Assembly (NCBI GenBank): GCA_052273485.1 | Contig: DAVZID010000037.1 | Location: forward strand, 1 to 32,798 | Reading direction: 5' to 3' | DNA: 32,798 nt | DNA from: Anthropogastromicrobium sp052273485 | Lineage (GTDB): Bacteria; Bacillota; Clostridia; Lachnospirales; Lachnospiraceae | Part shown: positions 8,339-17,801 of the stretch, piece by piece | How the letters are laid out: every line of letters begins with the position of its first letter | Numbering within the stretch: the stretch's first letter is position 1 | The notes under the pieces: generated by a model | The model's database searches: none | Seen by the model: the letters and a program-made list of their open reading frames with translations, nothing else | Told to the model about the DNA's origin: nothing | Program-made: the position numbers and the translations under genes

Positions 8339-9853
8339 TTATTCTTCTTTCTTCACGACCCATTTTCCGCTTCTATTGGAACCCTGTCTTTCTACAAATC
8401 CATTCTTCTGTAAATCCTTAATTATAATCTGGACTTGTTTTCTCGTAAGCTCAAATTCCTCCATTAGCTTCAACTGTGTTATTGCTGGGTTCTCCTGCAT
8501 ACGTTGTAAGATACCGTTTCTAATTTCAGCTCCATCTTTTGGCTCCCTTTTTCGGCTCCTTTTCGGCTCCTTTTTGGCTCCTTTTCGGCTCCTTTTTGGC
8601 TCCTTTTCATTGTGTTCTCTGTCTGGTTCATTTCCTGCAATCAATTCAACTTGTGTGATCTCCGACTTTTTATCTTCTGTCTTACGATATAGATTTATAC
8701 GAAAACCGATCTCCAAATCGCAAAATTCCGGTTCTCGTAATCCATACTCCTGCATGGATTCCAGCAGTTTCGGGATTCCACTTCCCCATGCCTCAATCAA
8801 ATTCATATAGGAGAAGGCATGTGCAAGCGCACGGTTTCGTATTTTAGAATAACCTTCTTTCATTTTGTCTAAAGTAACCCCAGGCATAAGGCCACCAGGA
8901 GAAGTGATTTCCAAGCGATCATCATAGATAGCTACTTGAATACGTGAATTTTGCAGAAAACTACAATTCATCACCGCGTTGATAATAAGCTCTCGAATAC
9001 TATCCGGTGGTAACTCATAAATGTCCTTCCGATAAATTCCTTCCAACCTTGCACCCAAATGAATATTCCGCAATACAAACTGAAATGCATCGTCAATTTG
9101 CTTCCATAATGGGCCAGAGTACTCCCGTTTATCTATAAAAACAGCACGCGTCGTTCCCTTAAACATTCCACACTGAATTTGCGAAAGAAACTCATCTTTA
9201 CCCAAAAGAAAAACATATCCATTTGTTGGATGAATGCTTCCATCCTCCGCTTCCGCTAAGAGTCCCCAGCTCAGCAACACATTTTTTGTTACATCCCTAA
9301 TTGTTTCTGTCTGTGCCTTGGATTTTGCATTGGCGATAGCCACCTCTTTCATTTGATGGCACAATTCTGCGATTTCTTCATCCGCAACTGTTAAATCTTT
9401 ACGAATAACCTTATCATAAGAACGCCCTTCATCTTCATAATACATCTCAGCAGTCAGATCACGCCCAGCAGGACGTGAAGTTCCTGAAACTCGAATATAG
9501 GTGCCATCTTTAATTCCTAAGGATTTAATATAATACGGTCTTTGCTTACCTGCACTGATTTCAGCTATAATGATCGTTTTATCGTCAATCGACTGCAAAT
9601 ACACATCGGGAATCACAACCGGCTCACAACTGTCAGAAATTGCCGTCGTGATGGCATCAATCTCAGAAAAGACAATATCCTTCGGAATTCCCACTACTTC
9701 CCGACTACCATCATCAACACCAAATACGATACGGCCACCTTCTCCGTTGGAAAAAGCAACTACTGTTTTCATATATTTTGAGCTATCCTTAGGACGTTGT
9801 ACTTTAAACTCAACGTTTTTGGATTCACCTGCAAGAATTTCTTCAATCGTCAA
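8339..9853 (-). CDS. AlbA_2/Schlafen-type ATP-binding regulator in the BREX operon
   Basis: From a TTG start at 9853 the product is 504 residues. The N-terminus (TIEEILAGESKNVEFK..., AFSNGEGGRIVFGVDD) is an AlbA_2 (Schlafen-like) domain. The middle has SIRELIINAVMNCSF near residue 290, typical of the ATP-binding C-terminal domain of this family. A winged-helix segment (LKLMEEFELTRKQVQIIIKDL) forms the end. I chose TTG because AAGGAGG lies 8 bases upstream, the domain starts there, and it overlaps the previous stop (TTGA). A basic repeat (EPKRSRK twice) at about 417-438 comes from an 11-bp DNA repeat and joins the body to the winged helix. GC is about 37% in a sampled line. Such proteins occur as accessory regulators near defence genes; the target here is unknown. 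Confidence 0.8.
   Translation of the reverse strand: MTIEEILAGESKNVEFKVQRPKDSSKYMKTVVAFSNGEGGRIVFGVDDGSREVVGIPKDIVFSEIDAITTAISDSCEPVVIPDVYLQSIDDKTIIIAEISAGKQRPYYIKSLGIKDGTYIRVSGTSRPAGRDLTAEMYYEDEGRSYDKVIRKDLTVADEEIAELCHQMKEVAIANAKSKAQTETIRDVTKNVLLSWGLLAEAEDGSIHPTNGYVFLLGKDEFLSQIQCGMFKGTTRAVFIDKREYSGPLWKQIDDAFQFVLRNIHLGARLEGIYRKDIYELPPDSIRELIINAVMNCSFLQNSRIQVAIYDDRLEITSPGGLMPGVTLDKMKEGYSKIRNRALAHAFSYMNLIEAWGSGIPKLLESMQEYGLREPEFCDLEIGFRINLYRKTEDKKSEITQVELIAGNEPDREHNEKEPKRSRKGAKKEPKRSRKREPKDGAEIRNGILQRMQENPAITQLKLMEEFELTRKQVQIIIKDLQKNGFVERQGSNRSGKWVVKKEE
8541..8603. repeat. 11-bp tandem repeat (GGCTCCTTTTY) inside the regulator gene
   Basis: GGCTCC recurs at 8541, 8554, 8565, 8576, 8587 and 8598. 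The last five are spaced exactly 11 bp, with the eleventh base alternating C and T; the first unit is 13 bp. Because 11 is not a multiple of 3, gain or loss of one or two units shifts the reading frame and would remove the C-terminal winged helix. In the present state the frame is open. Confidence 0.9.
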
Positions 9854-10191
9854 ACGAATTTCCTCCTTTTCACATAAGAATACCGCATCAACTTCATCTT
9901 TTTCCGGTAGAACTTTGTTCTTTTGATGTACCGTGGAATCGTCATGTGATACGCCTGCATAAATTCCAGTATCCATGCCAGATCATAGGATTTCTCGGTT
10001 GACCAGTCACGATATTTTCTATGACAGACAAGCCAGACACCAATGATATTGTAATCCAACGCATCTTCATCGGTTTCATCTTGAATACAATGACCGCAGA
10101 GGAAACGGTATGCCACCGGATCATGGGCATATATACGTTCAAAACGCTTCCATGCCGCCGCGACATCATCCTTTGTCCAGTGATTTTGCAT
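9850..10191 (-). CDS. Hypothetical 113-aa protein between pglX and the regulator
   Basis: The start at 10191 (MQNHWTKDD) is chosen because GGAGGG lies 9 bases upstream; longer frames to 10287 look like read-back. The product has a FLCGHCIQDETDEDALDY segment, a WxxEKSYDLAWILEFMQAYHM helix and a very basic tail (YRKKMKLMRYSYVKRRKFV). I do not recognise a family. Its stop overlaps the TTG start of the AlbA_2 gene, so the two are probably translated together. The 102 bases between pglX and this gene contain a frame reading LTSAGIEAAAEMVKEKK and a stop without a start codon, perhaps a relic. Confidence 0.65.
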   Translation of the reverse strand: MQNHWTKDDVAAAWKRFERIYAHDPVAYRFLCGHCIQDETDEDALDYNIIGVWLVCHRKYRDWSTEKSYDLAWILEFMQAYHMTIPRYIKRTKFYRKKMKLMRYSYVKRRKFV

Positions 10192-10293
10192 TTTCCCACT
10201 CCCTCCGGTCATTTTTCTTATTTCTTCTCTTTCACCATCTCGGCTGCCGCCTCGATGCCGGCACTCGTCAAGGTGCGACTCGTGCAAGCACGG

Positions 10294-13200
10294 TCACACT
10301 TTTCCTCGTTGCTTCACCATGATGTTCTTGCTGTCTGCCAGCACCTCATAGAACTTGCCGTCTTGCGCGGTCTGGAGCTTACGGTAATTGACCTTTACGC
10401 CGTCATCGAGGTCAAGCTCGATACGGGAAAGTGCCAGATGGCTGATCTTCTCATCGTATTCCCGGCATTCCTTCAGCTGCTTGGCAAGTTTATCCTTGCG
10501 CTTCCCGGCTGCTGCCACCTCACGGGCATTCTCGCTGTGATCCATCATATCCTGCATCCGATTGATCTCAGATTCATACACACGCTGCATCTTGTGCAGG
10601 TAGTCGATACGCAGGTTGCCGATGGTATCCCACGTGTAGCGATGCAGGTAAACCAGTGCTTTGAAGCCGTTCTGTTTGCCACTGTCAAACAGCCAGTAGA
10701 TCGGACGCTTGCCAGAACCAGTGACAGAGTAAGTCTGGCAGTGATCCTTGAAGAAATCGTTCAGAAAATAGTTACGGATAATCTCCCGGCTGGTATTGCC
10801 CTTATTGCCAAGGGCTTTTGCGATGTAATCGAGGTTTGCTTCCAGTGTATCAGCACCGTACACTGCTTTCAGCCATGCACACAGGCGCGATACAATATCA
10901 TCGTCCAGATATTCTTCATCGGTGATAGGGATAACATTGTCAGCATCCGGGGCAAAGCTACACTCCTGATAATCATTATCCGCTGTTTTTAGATACAAAG
11001 CATCCGGGTCACGGTACAAGCCGGGGGCAAGGTCCATTACGCCCTTGGTAATATCGGCAGCTTTCACAAAGCGGCTTTCAAAAGGTTGACCAGCCAACAC
11101 AAGTCCGGGCACATCCAACGAGTAGCGACCGAACATACAGCCCACAGCATAGCTGAGCAGGCTCTTGATGTCCCGCTGCAAGTCCGCCTTGCGCACGGTC
11201 ACATCTTTATCTTCCACTTCGGGCGTTAGCTCGTCCTGCAAGCCGTAAATGTCAATAAAAATGCGGTTCAGCTCTTCCTCGTTGGCTTTCAGCTTTTCAA
11301 AGCGCTCCTTGCACTGCCCCTGCCACAGCAAATAGCAAATTTCCAGCGGGCAGCTTGCCTCCGGCAGGTAGCCGTAGTAGTAGTCCATAGTAGCGGCAGT
11401 AGCCGTGGCATCCCATAAGCCCTTGCTCAAGTACACAAGGGGGTGGGTGGTAAAGTCCCAAGAGGTTTCAAAGGAATCCCAATCTTCATGCGACAAATCA
11501 ATGCACTCCTGACCGATGCAATCAGTCCGCAAATCGGGTCTTTCAATCATGGCTGGTAAGCTATTATAATTTACCAGTTTGAAATGAAGTGTTGGATTCA
11601 GCAATTGTGCCAGCGTGTCTACAATTTTGCAGTTCAAAAAAGTCAGAAGACTGGTCGAACTAATATTTTGTGAAAACACAACATTAACCGATGCATCGAA
11701 AATACATCCATCCGGAAAATATCTAAATGAAAGCCCTTTTGTCGTTATATCTGTCCAACATAAATGTGTCTTAAAATATAGTGGTTCATTACTGATTTTC
11801 CAGCTCAGGTTATCTCCAAGTTCTGGATATACCCTTCTCGTGTTTTCTTTTATTTCGCTTCCATCATTTTCCCAGTTCACGACATACTCTTGATTTCCAT
11901 ACCACTTCCTGTATTCTCCGCCTTTATTGTAGGGCACCCACTTTACTTTCTTATCGATGGCTTCCCTTGCTGATAATATCTTATAACCACTTCTTTGTTG
12001 GGAAACTTCAAACCATACCCGAAGAAATCGTTCATTATCGCCTGTACGCATTCCTACGCATGCTTTTGATTGCGTGCGTATCGATTCGCGTTCAAACAAA
12101 TTCAACATTTTTTCACTAATCCAATAGGCTACAGGATTGCCTGGAATCATTTTCAACTTATTCTGATTGGCAGTATAGCGATTTTTCCCGGTCAGGAACA
12201 TATCTTCTTTTCCCTGCTGGGAGGTCGGCTCAATCAGGCGGCAATAGGTGCCCTTATAGCCGTCCACATGGTTTGCACAGCGCACAAAGGCGGTGGTCTG
12301 CACCACTTCGCCGCCGATTTCTTCAAAGGCTCTTGCGCCGAGATGTGCCATGTTGACGGTTTCGGTCAGCATCATCTTTTCCCGGAGCTTTTCAAAGCTG
12401 GAAAGGAACATCCAGCTATGCTGGGTGATCATTGCCTGATAGCCATTGTCGGCGGTCATCTGGCGGCAACGCTCAATAAAGACAGCAAACAAGTCTGCCT
12501 TGCTGTCGGGGTAGTTCTTTTTGACAAAGTTGTTGACCTTTGTGCTCAGGTTACTCGTCCCGGCATACGGTGGATTTGTACAGGTGACCCCATACTTCCG
12601 CGCCATGGTCTCGCCGATATCAATAAGCCGGTTCAGCTGCTCGGCGGTTTCTTCCACGCCCACGCTGTCCATGCTGATCTGACCGTCGGTATCCTCCGCT
12701 GCCACAAAGCGGCGCAGCAAATCCCAGTTGTAGCTCTCCACATTCAGGATAGAGCCGTATTCCTTGGCATCGGTCAGAGTGTCCAGCAGACCTTCCAGCT
12801 GCATCTTAGCGGCGTTTTTCTCGATATCGTCCATCCCTGCACCGAAATATTTCAGGTGCGCACGGTTGATGCTGTTGCTCTCCTGAATGGCATAGACATG
12901 ACAGCTGTTTTCACCATTTAAGATACGGCGGTTATACTGCCGTGCCTTCATCATCACGGCAAAGTACGCCAGCTGATAGGCACGATCATCAATGTCCAGA
13001 CCGTAAATGTTGTGTTCCAGAATGCTCTTTGCAGCATCACGCTGGCTGTAACCAGCACTCTCGTAAATCTGCATCAGCACATCAAAGGCATATACGAGAA
13101 TATGACCGGAACCCATGCAGGGGTCGATGAGTTTGATATCCTCCGGGTTCAGGGCAGCGTACTCTTTACGAATTTCCGAAAGTTTTGCCTGTACCTCTGG

Positions 13201-14109
13201 CTCCTGCTGTGCTTCTTCCAGATAGTACTTCCAGTTTTCTTTCAGGCCGCAATCCGGGTGTCCTTCCACCCACAGACGGCCAAGGCTATTTTCCACCATG
13301 TAACGGACGATCCAGTCCGGGGTAAACAGCTGGGTCACGGCAGGGATTTCCTCTTTGGTGATCTTCCCGTTTTTGGCAAAGGCAGCGGCCTTCGGTTCGG
13401 TGTTGTAATACTGGTACAGCCAGCCGATGATCTCCACCTGACCACCGCGCTCGATGTTGAAATCATCCTCCGGGATATCGTGAATCAGATGATAGACTAC
13501 ACCATCCTGGTTGGTAACGGACAGGCTTAGCAGCAGCTCGGTGTAGTTCTTTGTTTTTTCAAACAGAGCAGGCAGAATCTCGTTCAGAGCGTTGCACTGT
13601 TTCAGGAACAGGATGCGGAACACCTCGTCCAGCTTGTTGTCCTGCTTTAGCTGAAAAATCTGAGCCTCTTCCTCCGCAGTGAAGGGCAGCTCTGCGTCAA
13701 ACGGTGTTGTGACCAGATCCGGCTCCAGCTTTCCGCTCTCGGAAGAAAGCACCCGGATATGGGAAGGCAGATAGTCGTTGACCTCCATGAAACGGATGGC
13801 GATCAGGCGGTTGAACCATGTATAGGCAACCTCCTCGATCACATACTGATATGCGGTTTTGTAGTCGGTATCCTGTTCCTTCTGCCGGATGACCTCCACC
13901 AGCTTGTTACGCTGGCGCACGGCCTCGCCGGAAATCGAATACGGCTCTGCCGTGCCGATATCGAAGAACTGGGTGTCACCGAAGCTCTGCGACAGAGGCG
14001 TCGCGATGCCGTCCTCCGTAATACCGATCAGGCGAGCATCATAGCTGACATCTGCAATCAGCTTGTTCCGCGCCCAGATCGCAAAATTCTTTATGGCTGT
14101 CTTGTTCAT
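10294..14109 (-). CDS. pglX: BREX type 1 adenine-specific DNA methyltransferase PglX
   Basis: The 1271-residue protein has methyltransferase motif I (DPCMGSGH, 329-336) and motif IV (NPPY, 512-515), the signature of N6-adenine methylation by PglX, which marks a non-palindromic site on host DNA. The target-recognition part follows (about 660-860) and then a helical C-terminus. RBS AGGAGG is well placed before ATG 14109. It starts 20 bases after brxC ends. The recognition part (about 11550-12120) is much richer in AT than the flanks (about 33-38% GC against 52-57% by hand count of 60-base lines), which suggests an exchanged recognition cassette. The frame is intact. Confidence 0.94.
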   Translation of the reverse strand: MNKTAIKNFAIWARNKLIADVSYDARLIGITEDGIATPLSQSFGDTQFFDIGTAEPYSISGEAVRQRNKLVEVIRQKEQDTDYKTAYQYVIEEVAYTWFNRLIAIRFMEVNDYLPSHIRVLSSESGKLEPDLVTTPFDAELPFTAEEEAQIFQLKQDNKLDEVFRILFLKQCNALNEILPALFEKTKNYTELLLSLSVTNQDGVVYHLIHDIPEDDFNIERGGQVEIIGWLYQYYNTEPKAAAFAKNGKITKEEIPAVTQLFTPDWIVRYMVENSLGRLWVEGHPDCGLKENWKYYLEEAQQEPEVQAKLSEIRKEYAALNPEDIKLIDPCMGSGHILVYAFDVLMQIYESAGYSQRDAAKSILEHNIYGLDIDDRAYQLAYFAVMMKARQYNRRILNGENSCHVYAIQESNSINRAHLKYFGAGMDDIEKNAAKMQLEGLLDTLTDAKEYGSILNVESYNWDLLRRFVAAEDTDGQISMDSVGVEETAEQLNRLIDIGETMARKYGVTCTNPPYAGTSNLSTKVNNFVKKNYPDSKADLFAVFIERCRQMTADNGYQAMITQHSWMFLSSFEKLREKMMLTETVNMAHLGARAFEEIGGEVVQTTAFVRCANHVDGYKGTYCRLIEPTSQQGKEDMFLTGKNRYTANQNKLKMIPGNPVAYWISEKMLNLFERESIRTQSKACVGMRTGDNERFLRVWFEVSQQRSGYKILSAREAIDKKVKWVPYNKGGEYRKWYGNQEYVVNWENDGSEIKENTRRVYPELGDNLSWKISNEPLYFKTHLCWTDITTKGLSFRYFPDGCIFDASVNVVFSQNISSTSLLTFLNCKIVDTLAQLLNPTLHFKLVNYNSLPAMIERPDLRTDCIGQECIDLSHEDWDSFETSWDFTTHPLVYLSKGLWDATATAATMDYYYGYLPEASCPLEICYLLWQGQCKERFEKLKANEEELNRIFIDIYGLQDELTPEVEDKDVTVRKADLQRDIKSLLSYAVGCMFGRYSLDVPGLVLAGQPFESRFVKAADITKGVMDLAPGLYRDPDALYLKTADNDYQECSFAPDADNVIPITDEEYLDDDIVSRLCAWLKAVYGADTLEANLDYIAKALGNKGNTSREIIRNYFLNDFFKDHCQTYSVTGSGKRPIYWLFDSGKQNGFKALVYLHRYTWDTIGNLRIDYLHKMQRVYESEINRMQDMMDHSENAREVAAAGKRKDKLAKQLKECREYDEKISHLALSRIELDLDDGVKVNYRKLQTAQDGKFYEVLADSKNIMVKQRGKV

Positions 14110-14129
14110 GGAGCCAATCCTCCTGTTAT

Positions 14130-17100
14130 TTATAGTTCAATGTTGACGATTGTATCTTCGTCCATTTCTTTCAGCAGGTTTTCACGCAATGCAGCAAGGT
14201 ATTTATCAACATCATCCTTGCTCTCCAGCCGCCACGATGCAGTCTTGGCAACCGTCTTGATGGAGACATTCTTCGTGGTGCGCACCTTATATACCGACTG
14301 CGGTTCTGCCACCTTTTCTATCGGTTTCACGGTCTCGCCGCGTTTTTTTGCCTCTTCTTCCTGACGCTTGCGCTCTGCCTCGGCCTTTGCCGCTGCCTCC
14401 TTCGCAAGGCGAATGTCCTCTGCGTTCATCTCGTTGAGCAGGCGCAGCTTCAGTGCCTCCGCCTTATCTGCGAAGCTTCGCAGAGTGGAGACATTGTTGC
14501 AGTGCTCCGCACCGTCCATGATCTCCTTAAACAGTTCCAGATAACGGTTGAACTTCGCATCCTTATAGGGCTTGGTGTTCAGCACTTCAAAGACACGGTT
14601 CCGATCCTGATTGATGGAATCTTTGACCGGCTCTGCCTGCTCTTCCAGAATGCGCATATAGCAGTTCATAAACTTCTCGCGCAGCTCTGGAAGCTTCGGA
14701 ATTTCCTTGTATGGCTTCGCCATCCGGACGATGGTGCGCATTTTTGCCACTACATCTTCCAGTTCTGCATCCACGATGTAGGTCTTGCTGTCCTCGTAGA
14801 TGTTCAGCATATCCAGCGCACGGGTGAAGATAGTCAGCTGTTCACTGCCAAAGAAATCACGGACAGGCTCATAGTCCTCGCCAAAATCCATCAGATCGTC
14901 CTGCTCGTCAAATACGGTCTTAAAGAATTCCAGCGGTGCCTGAATCTGCATCAGTGCGAAAAGCCGCTTCTTGCCTTTTTCCAGAAGTTCTTTTCCGGGA
15001 TAGGCATAATTCTCATATTTGGGTTCCAGCCGCTCGATCTCGGTGATTCGATTCTCGCAGTAGTGCTGGAAGTTCTTCATGATGGTATCTTCGTCATCGG
15101 CAGGCGGTGCCACCTTGAACAGCTCTTTCATCACGGTGCGGACGGCCTTTTTCTGGTTTTCCGGTACCCGCACGCGCACTTCCGTCAGCAGCTTATCCAC
15201 GAACTGCTTCTTCGTGATATAGCCGATGATTTCTTCTTCGGAACGGTTGTTCAGATTGACGCTCTCACCATTGACCGTAAAGGACAGATCTCCACGCTTA
15301 AAGAGACGTGCCACCAGCCAATGGATGTCATCTTCCACAAAGCCATAGGGTGCTTTCATAAAGCGATCCTTGATCGTTTTCATAGAAGTTTTCATGTGCA
15401 TCCGGGAGTTCCCTGCCACGAATTGCAGCACATCATCCAGCGCGTGAACATTGGATTCTCCGGTATCTCCCAGTGCCAATGACAGCTGGTTGCTGGTCTT
15501 GAACATCTTCCGGATGTCTGCTTCGCCCATCGCTGCGTCGATGTAGGACAGTTTGTGGTAAACCGTCTGCACCAATCTTCCGATTGCCTCGTTGATGCGG
15601 CTGGTCACTTCCTTTCCGGAAGTGTGCAGCACATCGCCATTGACATAGATGATAGCCTCTTTCAGCGCTTCCGTCAGGTAAAGCTTGGCGTTACCGTTGC
15701 GTTCCCGCATCTCTACGCGCTTTGCTTCCTTAATGGTCTCATACTTGGCAAGCTGCACAGAAGTATTCTTGCGCAGGAATCGTTCAATTTTCAAGTATGC
15801 CCGCATTTCCGTCAGGAACGCATCATCATTCGGCAGAACCACAAGAACTTCCTTGCCCTGGCCGGAGAGCAGGCGCAGCGTACCATCATCGGTGCCGCCC
15901 TCATACCACGGGGTCAGCACACGGAGGCCGATATCGTAATTCTGGTTTGCCTTATAGGGGCGATCATCCACTGTCTGATTGAAGGAGAACGCATACCGTC
16001 CGCCAAAGCTGGGGTACTGATACTTCTTACTGGAGAAAATGTCCTCATAGATCATCTCCGCGATCTTCGTGATGACCTCCGGCATCTCCACATTTTCTTT
16101 TTCGATTTCGTTGTTGATTTCCTGTTCCTCATCAGTCAGGAATACATAGATGGAGCCATTCTTCTGGATCAGCATCTGGCGCATCAGCACTTTCAGTGCA
16201 TCCTCCACCTGTGCCTTCAGAGAGATGCGATCATCGTCAATGCTGGTAATCATCAGGCTCACGATGTTGTCCACGTTGGCTTCGATCTCCAGAACATATT
16301 TAATCAGGAAAAGGGTCTTCAGCACATTGATAGCAAAGACATCTTTTTCCTTCTTTTCCGGGTTGATGTAGCTGTTATCATAAGCGCGGATGATCACGCT
16401 GCTGTGGCTGTGGTCGAGGAAGTTCTCCAGTGCATCATAGAACCGATAGAACGGCACGATTGTCCCCATCTCATCGTCCATCAGCTGCATGGCAGACTCT
16501 TTGAACAGAGCCAGCATGGAACGTTCACCTTCGGACAGGTGCTTGCCGGATGCACCGTGGGTACGGATGCTGGTCAGCACGCTGGCAAGCAAATTAAACT
16601 GGTACGGAACAAAAGGATAAACCTCTGCAAAGTCTTCTGCGTTGGCGTACAGTTTTTTCTCCACACCGTCGTTGAATACAATCAGATTCTTGATGATGGT
16701 TGCTTTCTGGTCATAAAGCAGACGCAGGCTCTGTGCTGCGGTCTCAGTCTTATCCAGAATACGCTTTTTGATAACAGCATCCACATTGGCAGAGGACAGA
16801 GAAAGGCGTGTATCGAAACGTCCCTGAATCTTGGAGAAGTCGTTACCCTTCACCTTGGTAATGGAGTCGATATCCTGCTGGCTCGTTACGATTACCCAAG
16901 CCTTACCCATGCACTCCTTGCCCAGTTCTTCCGTCACGGTCTGAAGGTTCAGCATCAGCTTGGAATCATCGCCAATGTACTGTCCAATCTCATCCACAAA
17001 GAAAACCACATGGTGGTTATTGCCTTTTTTTTCAATATAGGACTTTACGCGCTTGGCGAAATCCTCAATGCTGATCTGGTAGCTCTCGGTTGCTTTTTCG

Positions 17101-17783
17101 CACCAGTTACGGGCAGCTGATTCGCTCATGAAATCCATGTCAGAAAGAACATCTACAACGGAATCCTGAATAAAATCGAAGTCCTGACGAGAGCTTTCCC
17201 ACGGATCGCCATACTCTTCTTCAAACTTTTCCTTAAACTCCTCAAAACGACCTTCCTCGGAAAGTCTGCGCTCCAGGTCGGCAAGGTGCGGCATGGAACC
17301 ACAGAAGCCCTGCATCTCATTGAAGACCTTCAGGAATACGTTCACAATGGCATCTTTATTTTCTTTGCCATTCGAATCGCTTTTGGAATCAATGTTGAAA
17401 AGAATTACGTCCGATGGGGTGTTTGCTGCCAGCTGCATATCTGCCAGCACCATCTGATTGGTAATCTTCTGATCTTCGATAAAGTAGTCGATGGCATGTT
17501 TGTCTCCGACCTGTTTATTCTGAAGCAGATAGGACAGAATTTTCAGGAAATGAGATTTACCACTTCCAAAGAAGCCGGAAATCCAGACACCCATTTTCGG
17601 TGTAGTTCCCTGAATACCTTTTTTATATGCTGCAAAGAAATCTGCAAAATGACGCTGAAGCTCACGGGTTACAACGTACTCTTCCAGCTCCTGCGCCACA
17701 TTCGTTTCTTCACCCTGACCGACAATGATAACGCCCTGTATCTCACGGTCAATTTTCTTTCGGAACATGTCCTTGATCTGCAT
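14130..17783 (-). CDS. brxC: BREX type 1 ATPase BrxC
   Basis: The 1217-residue protein opens MQIKDMFRKKIDREIQGVI, as BrxC proteins do. It has a P-loop GFFGSGKS (70-77) and Walker B FFVDE (261-265), then a long helical region with a charged A/K/E-rich coiled coil near the C-terminus. BrxC (DUF499/PglY-like class) is an essential ATPase of the BREX complex. I chose ATG 17783 over 17798 because GGAGG lies 8 bases upstream of the inner start. It begins 18 bases after brxB. Several long open frames on the opposite strand are shadows of this gene. Confidence 0.94.
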   Translation of the reverse strand: MQIKDMFRKKIDREIQGVIIVGQGEETNVAQELEEYVVTRELQRHFADFFAAYKKGIQGTTPKMGVWISGFFGSGKSHFLKILSYLLQNKQVGDKHAIDYFIEDQKITNQMVLADMQLAANTPSDVILFNIDSKSDSNGKENKDAIVNVFLKVFNEMQGFCGSMPHLADLERRLSEEGRFEEFKEKFEEEYGDPWESSRQDFDFIQDSVVDVLSDMDFMSESAARNWCEKATESYQISIEDFAKRVKSYIEKKGNNHHVVFFVDEIGQYIGDDSKLMLNLQTVTEELGKECMGKAWVIVTSQQDIDSITKVKGNDFSKIQGRFDTRLSLSSANVDAVIKKRILDKTETAAQSLRLLYDQKATIIKNLIVFNDGVEKKLYANAEDFAEVYPFVPYQFNLLASVLTSIRTHGASGKHLSEGERSMLALFKESAMQLMDDEMGTIVPFYRFYDALENFLDHSHSSVIIRAYDNSYINPEKKEKDVFAINVLKTLFLIKYVLEIEANVDNIVSLMITSIDDDRISLKAQVEDALKVLMRQMLIQKNGSIYVFLTDEEQEINNEIEKENVEMPEVITKIAEMIYEDIFSSKKYQYPSFGGRYAFSFNQTVDDRPYKANQNYDIGLRVLTPWYEGGTDDGTLRLLSGQGKEVLVVLPNDDAFLTEMRAYLKIERFLRKNTSVQLAKYETIKEAKRVEMRERNGNAKLYLTEALKEAIIYVNGDVLHTSGKEVTSRINEAIGRLVQTVYHKLSYIDAAMGEADIRKMFKTSNQLSLALGDTGESNVHALDDVLQFVAGNSRMHMKTSMKTIKDRFMKAPYGFVEDDIHWLVARLFKRGDLSFTVNGESVNLNNRSEEEIIGYITKKQFVDKLLTEVRVRVPENQKKAVRTVMKELFKVAPPADDEDTIMKNFQHYCENRITEIERLEPKYENYAYPGKELLEKGKKRLFALMQIQAPLEFFKTVFDEQDDLMDFGEDYEPVRDFFGSEQLTIFTRALDMLNIYEDSKTYIVDAELEDVVAKMRTIVRMAKPYKEIPKLPELREKFMNCYMRILEEQAEPVKDSINQDRNRVFEVLNTKPYKDAKFNRYLELFKEIMDGAEHCNNVSTLRSFADKAEALKLRLLNEMNAEDIRLAKEAAAKAEAERKRQEEEAKKRGETVKPIEKVAEPQSVYKVRTTKNVSIKTVAKTASWRLESKDDVDKYLAALRENLLKEMDEDTIVNIEL

Positions 17784-17801
17784 AACTGTTTCCTCCATCC
17801 A

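Noticed and set aside
8541..8603. CRISPR array
   Set aside because: Units are 11 bp with no spacers and lie inside an open frame.
9854..9976. N-terminal extension of the AlbA_2 protein from 9976
   Set aside because: It overlaps the preceding gene out of frame; AAGGAGG and the domain boundary point to the TTG at 9853.
12070..14364. Several plus-strand frames antisense to pglX and the brxC end
   Set aside because: Shadows of high-GC coding sequence without starts or motifs.
15555..17120. Plus-strand open frame of 521 codons
   Set aside because: It lies wholly antisense to brxC, has His/Leu-rich shadow composition and no ribosome binding site.
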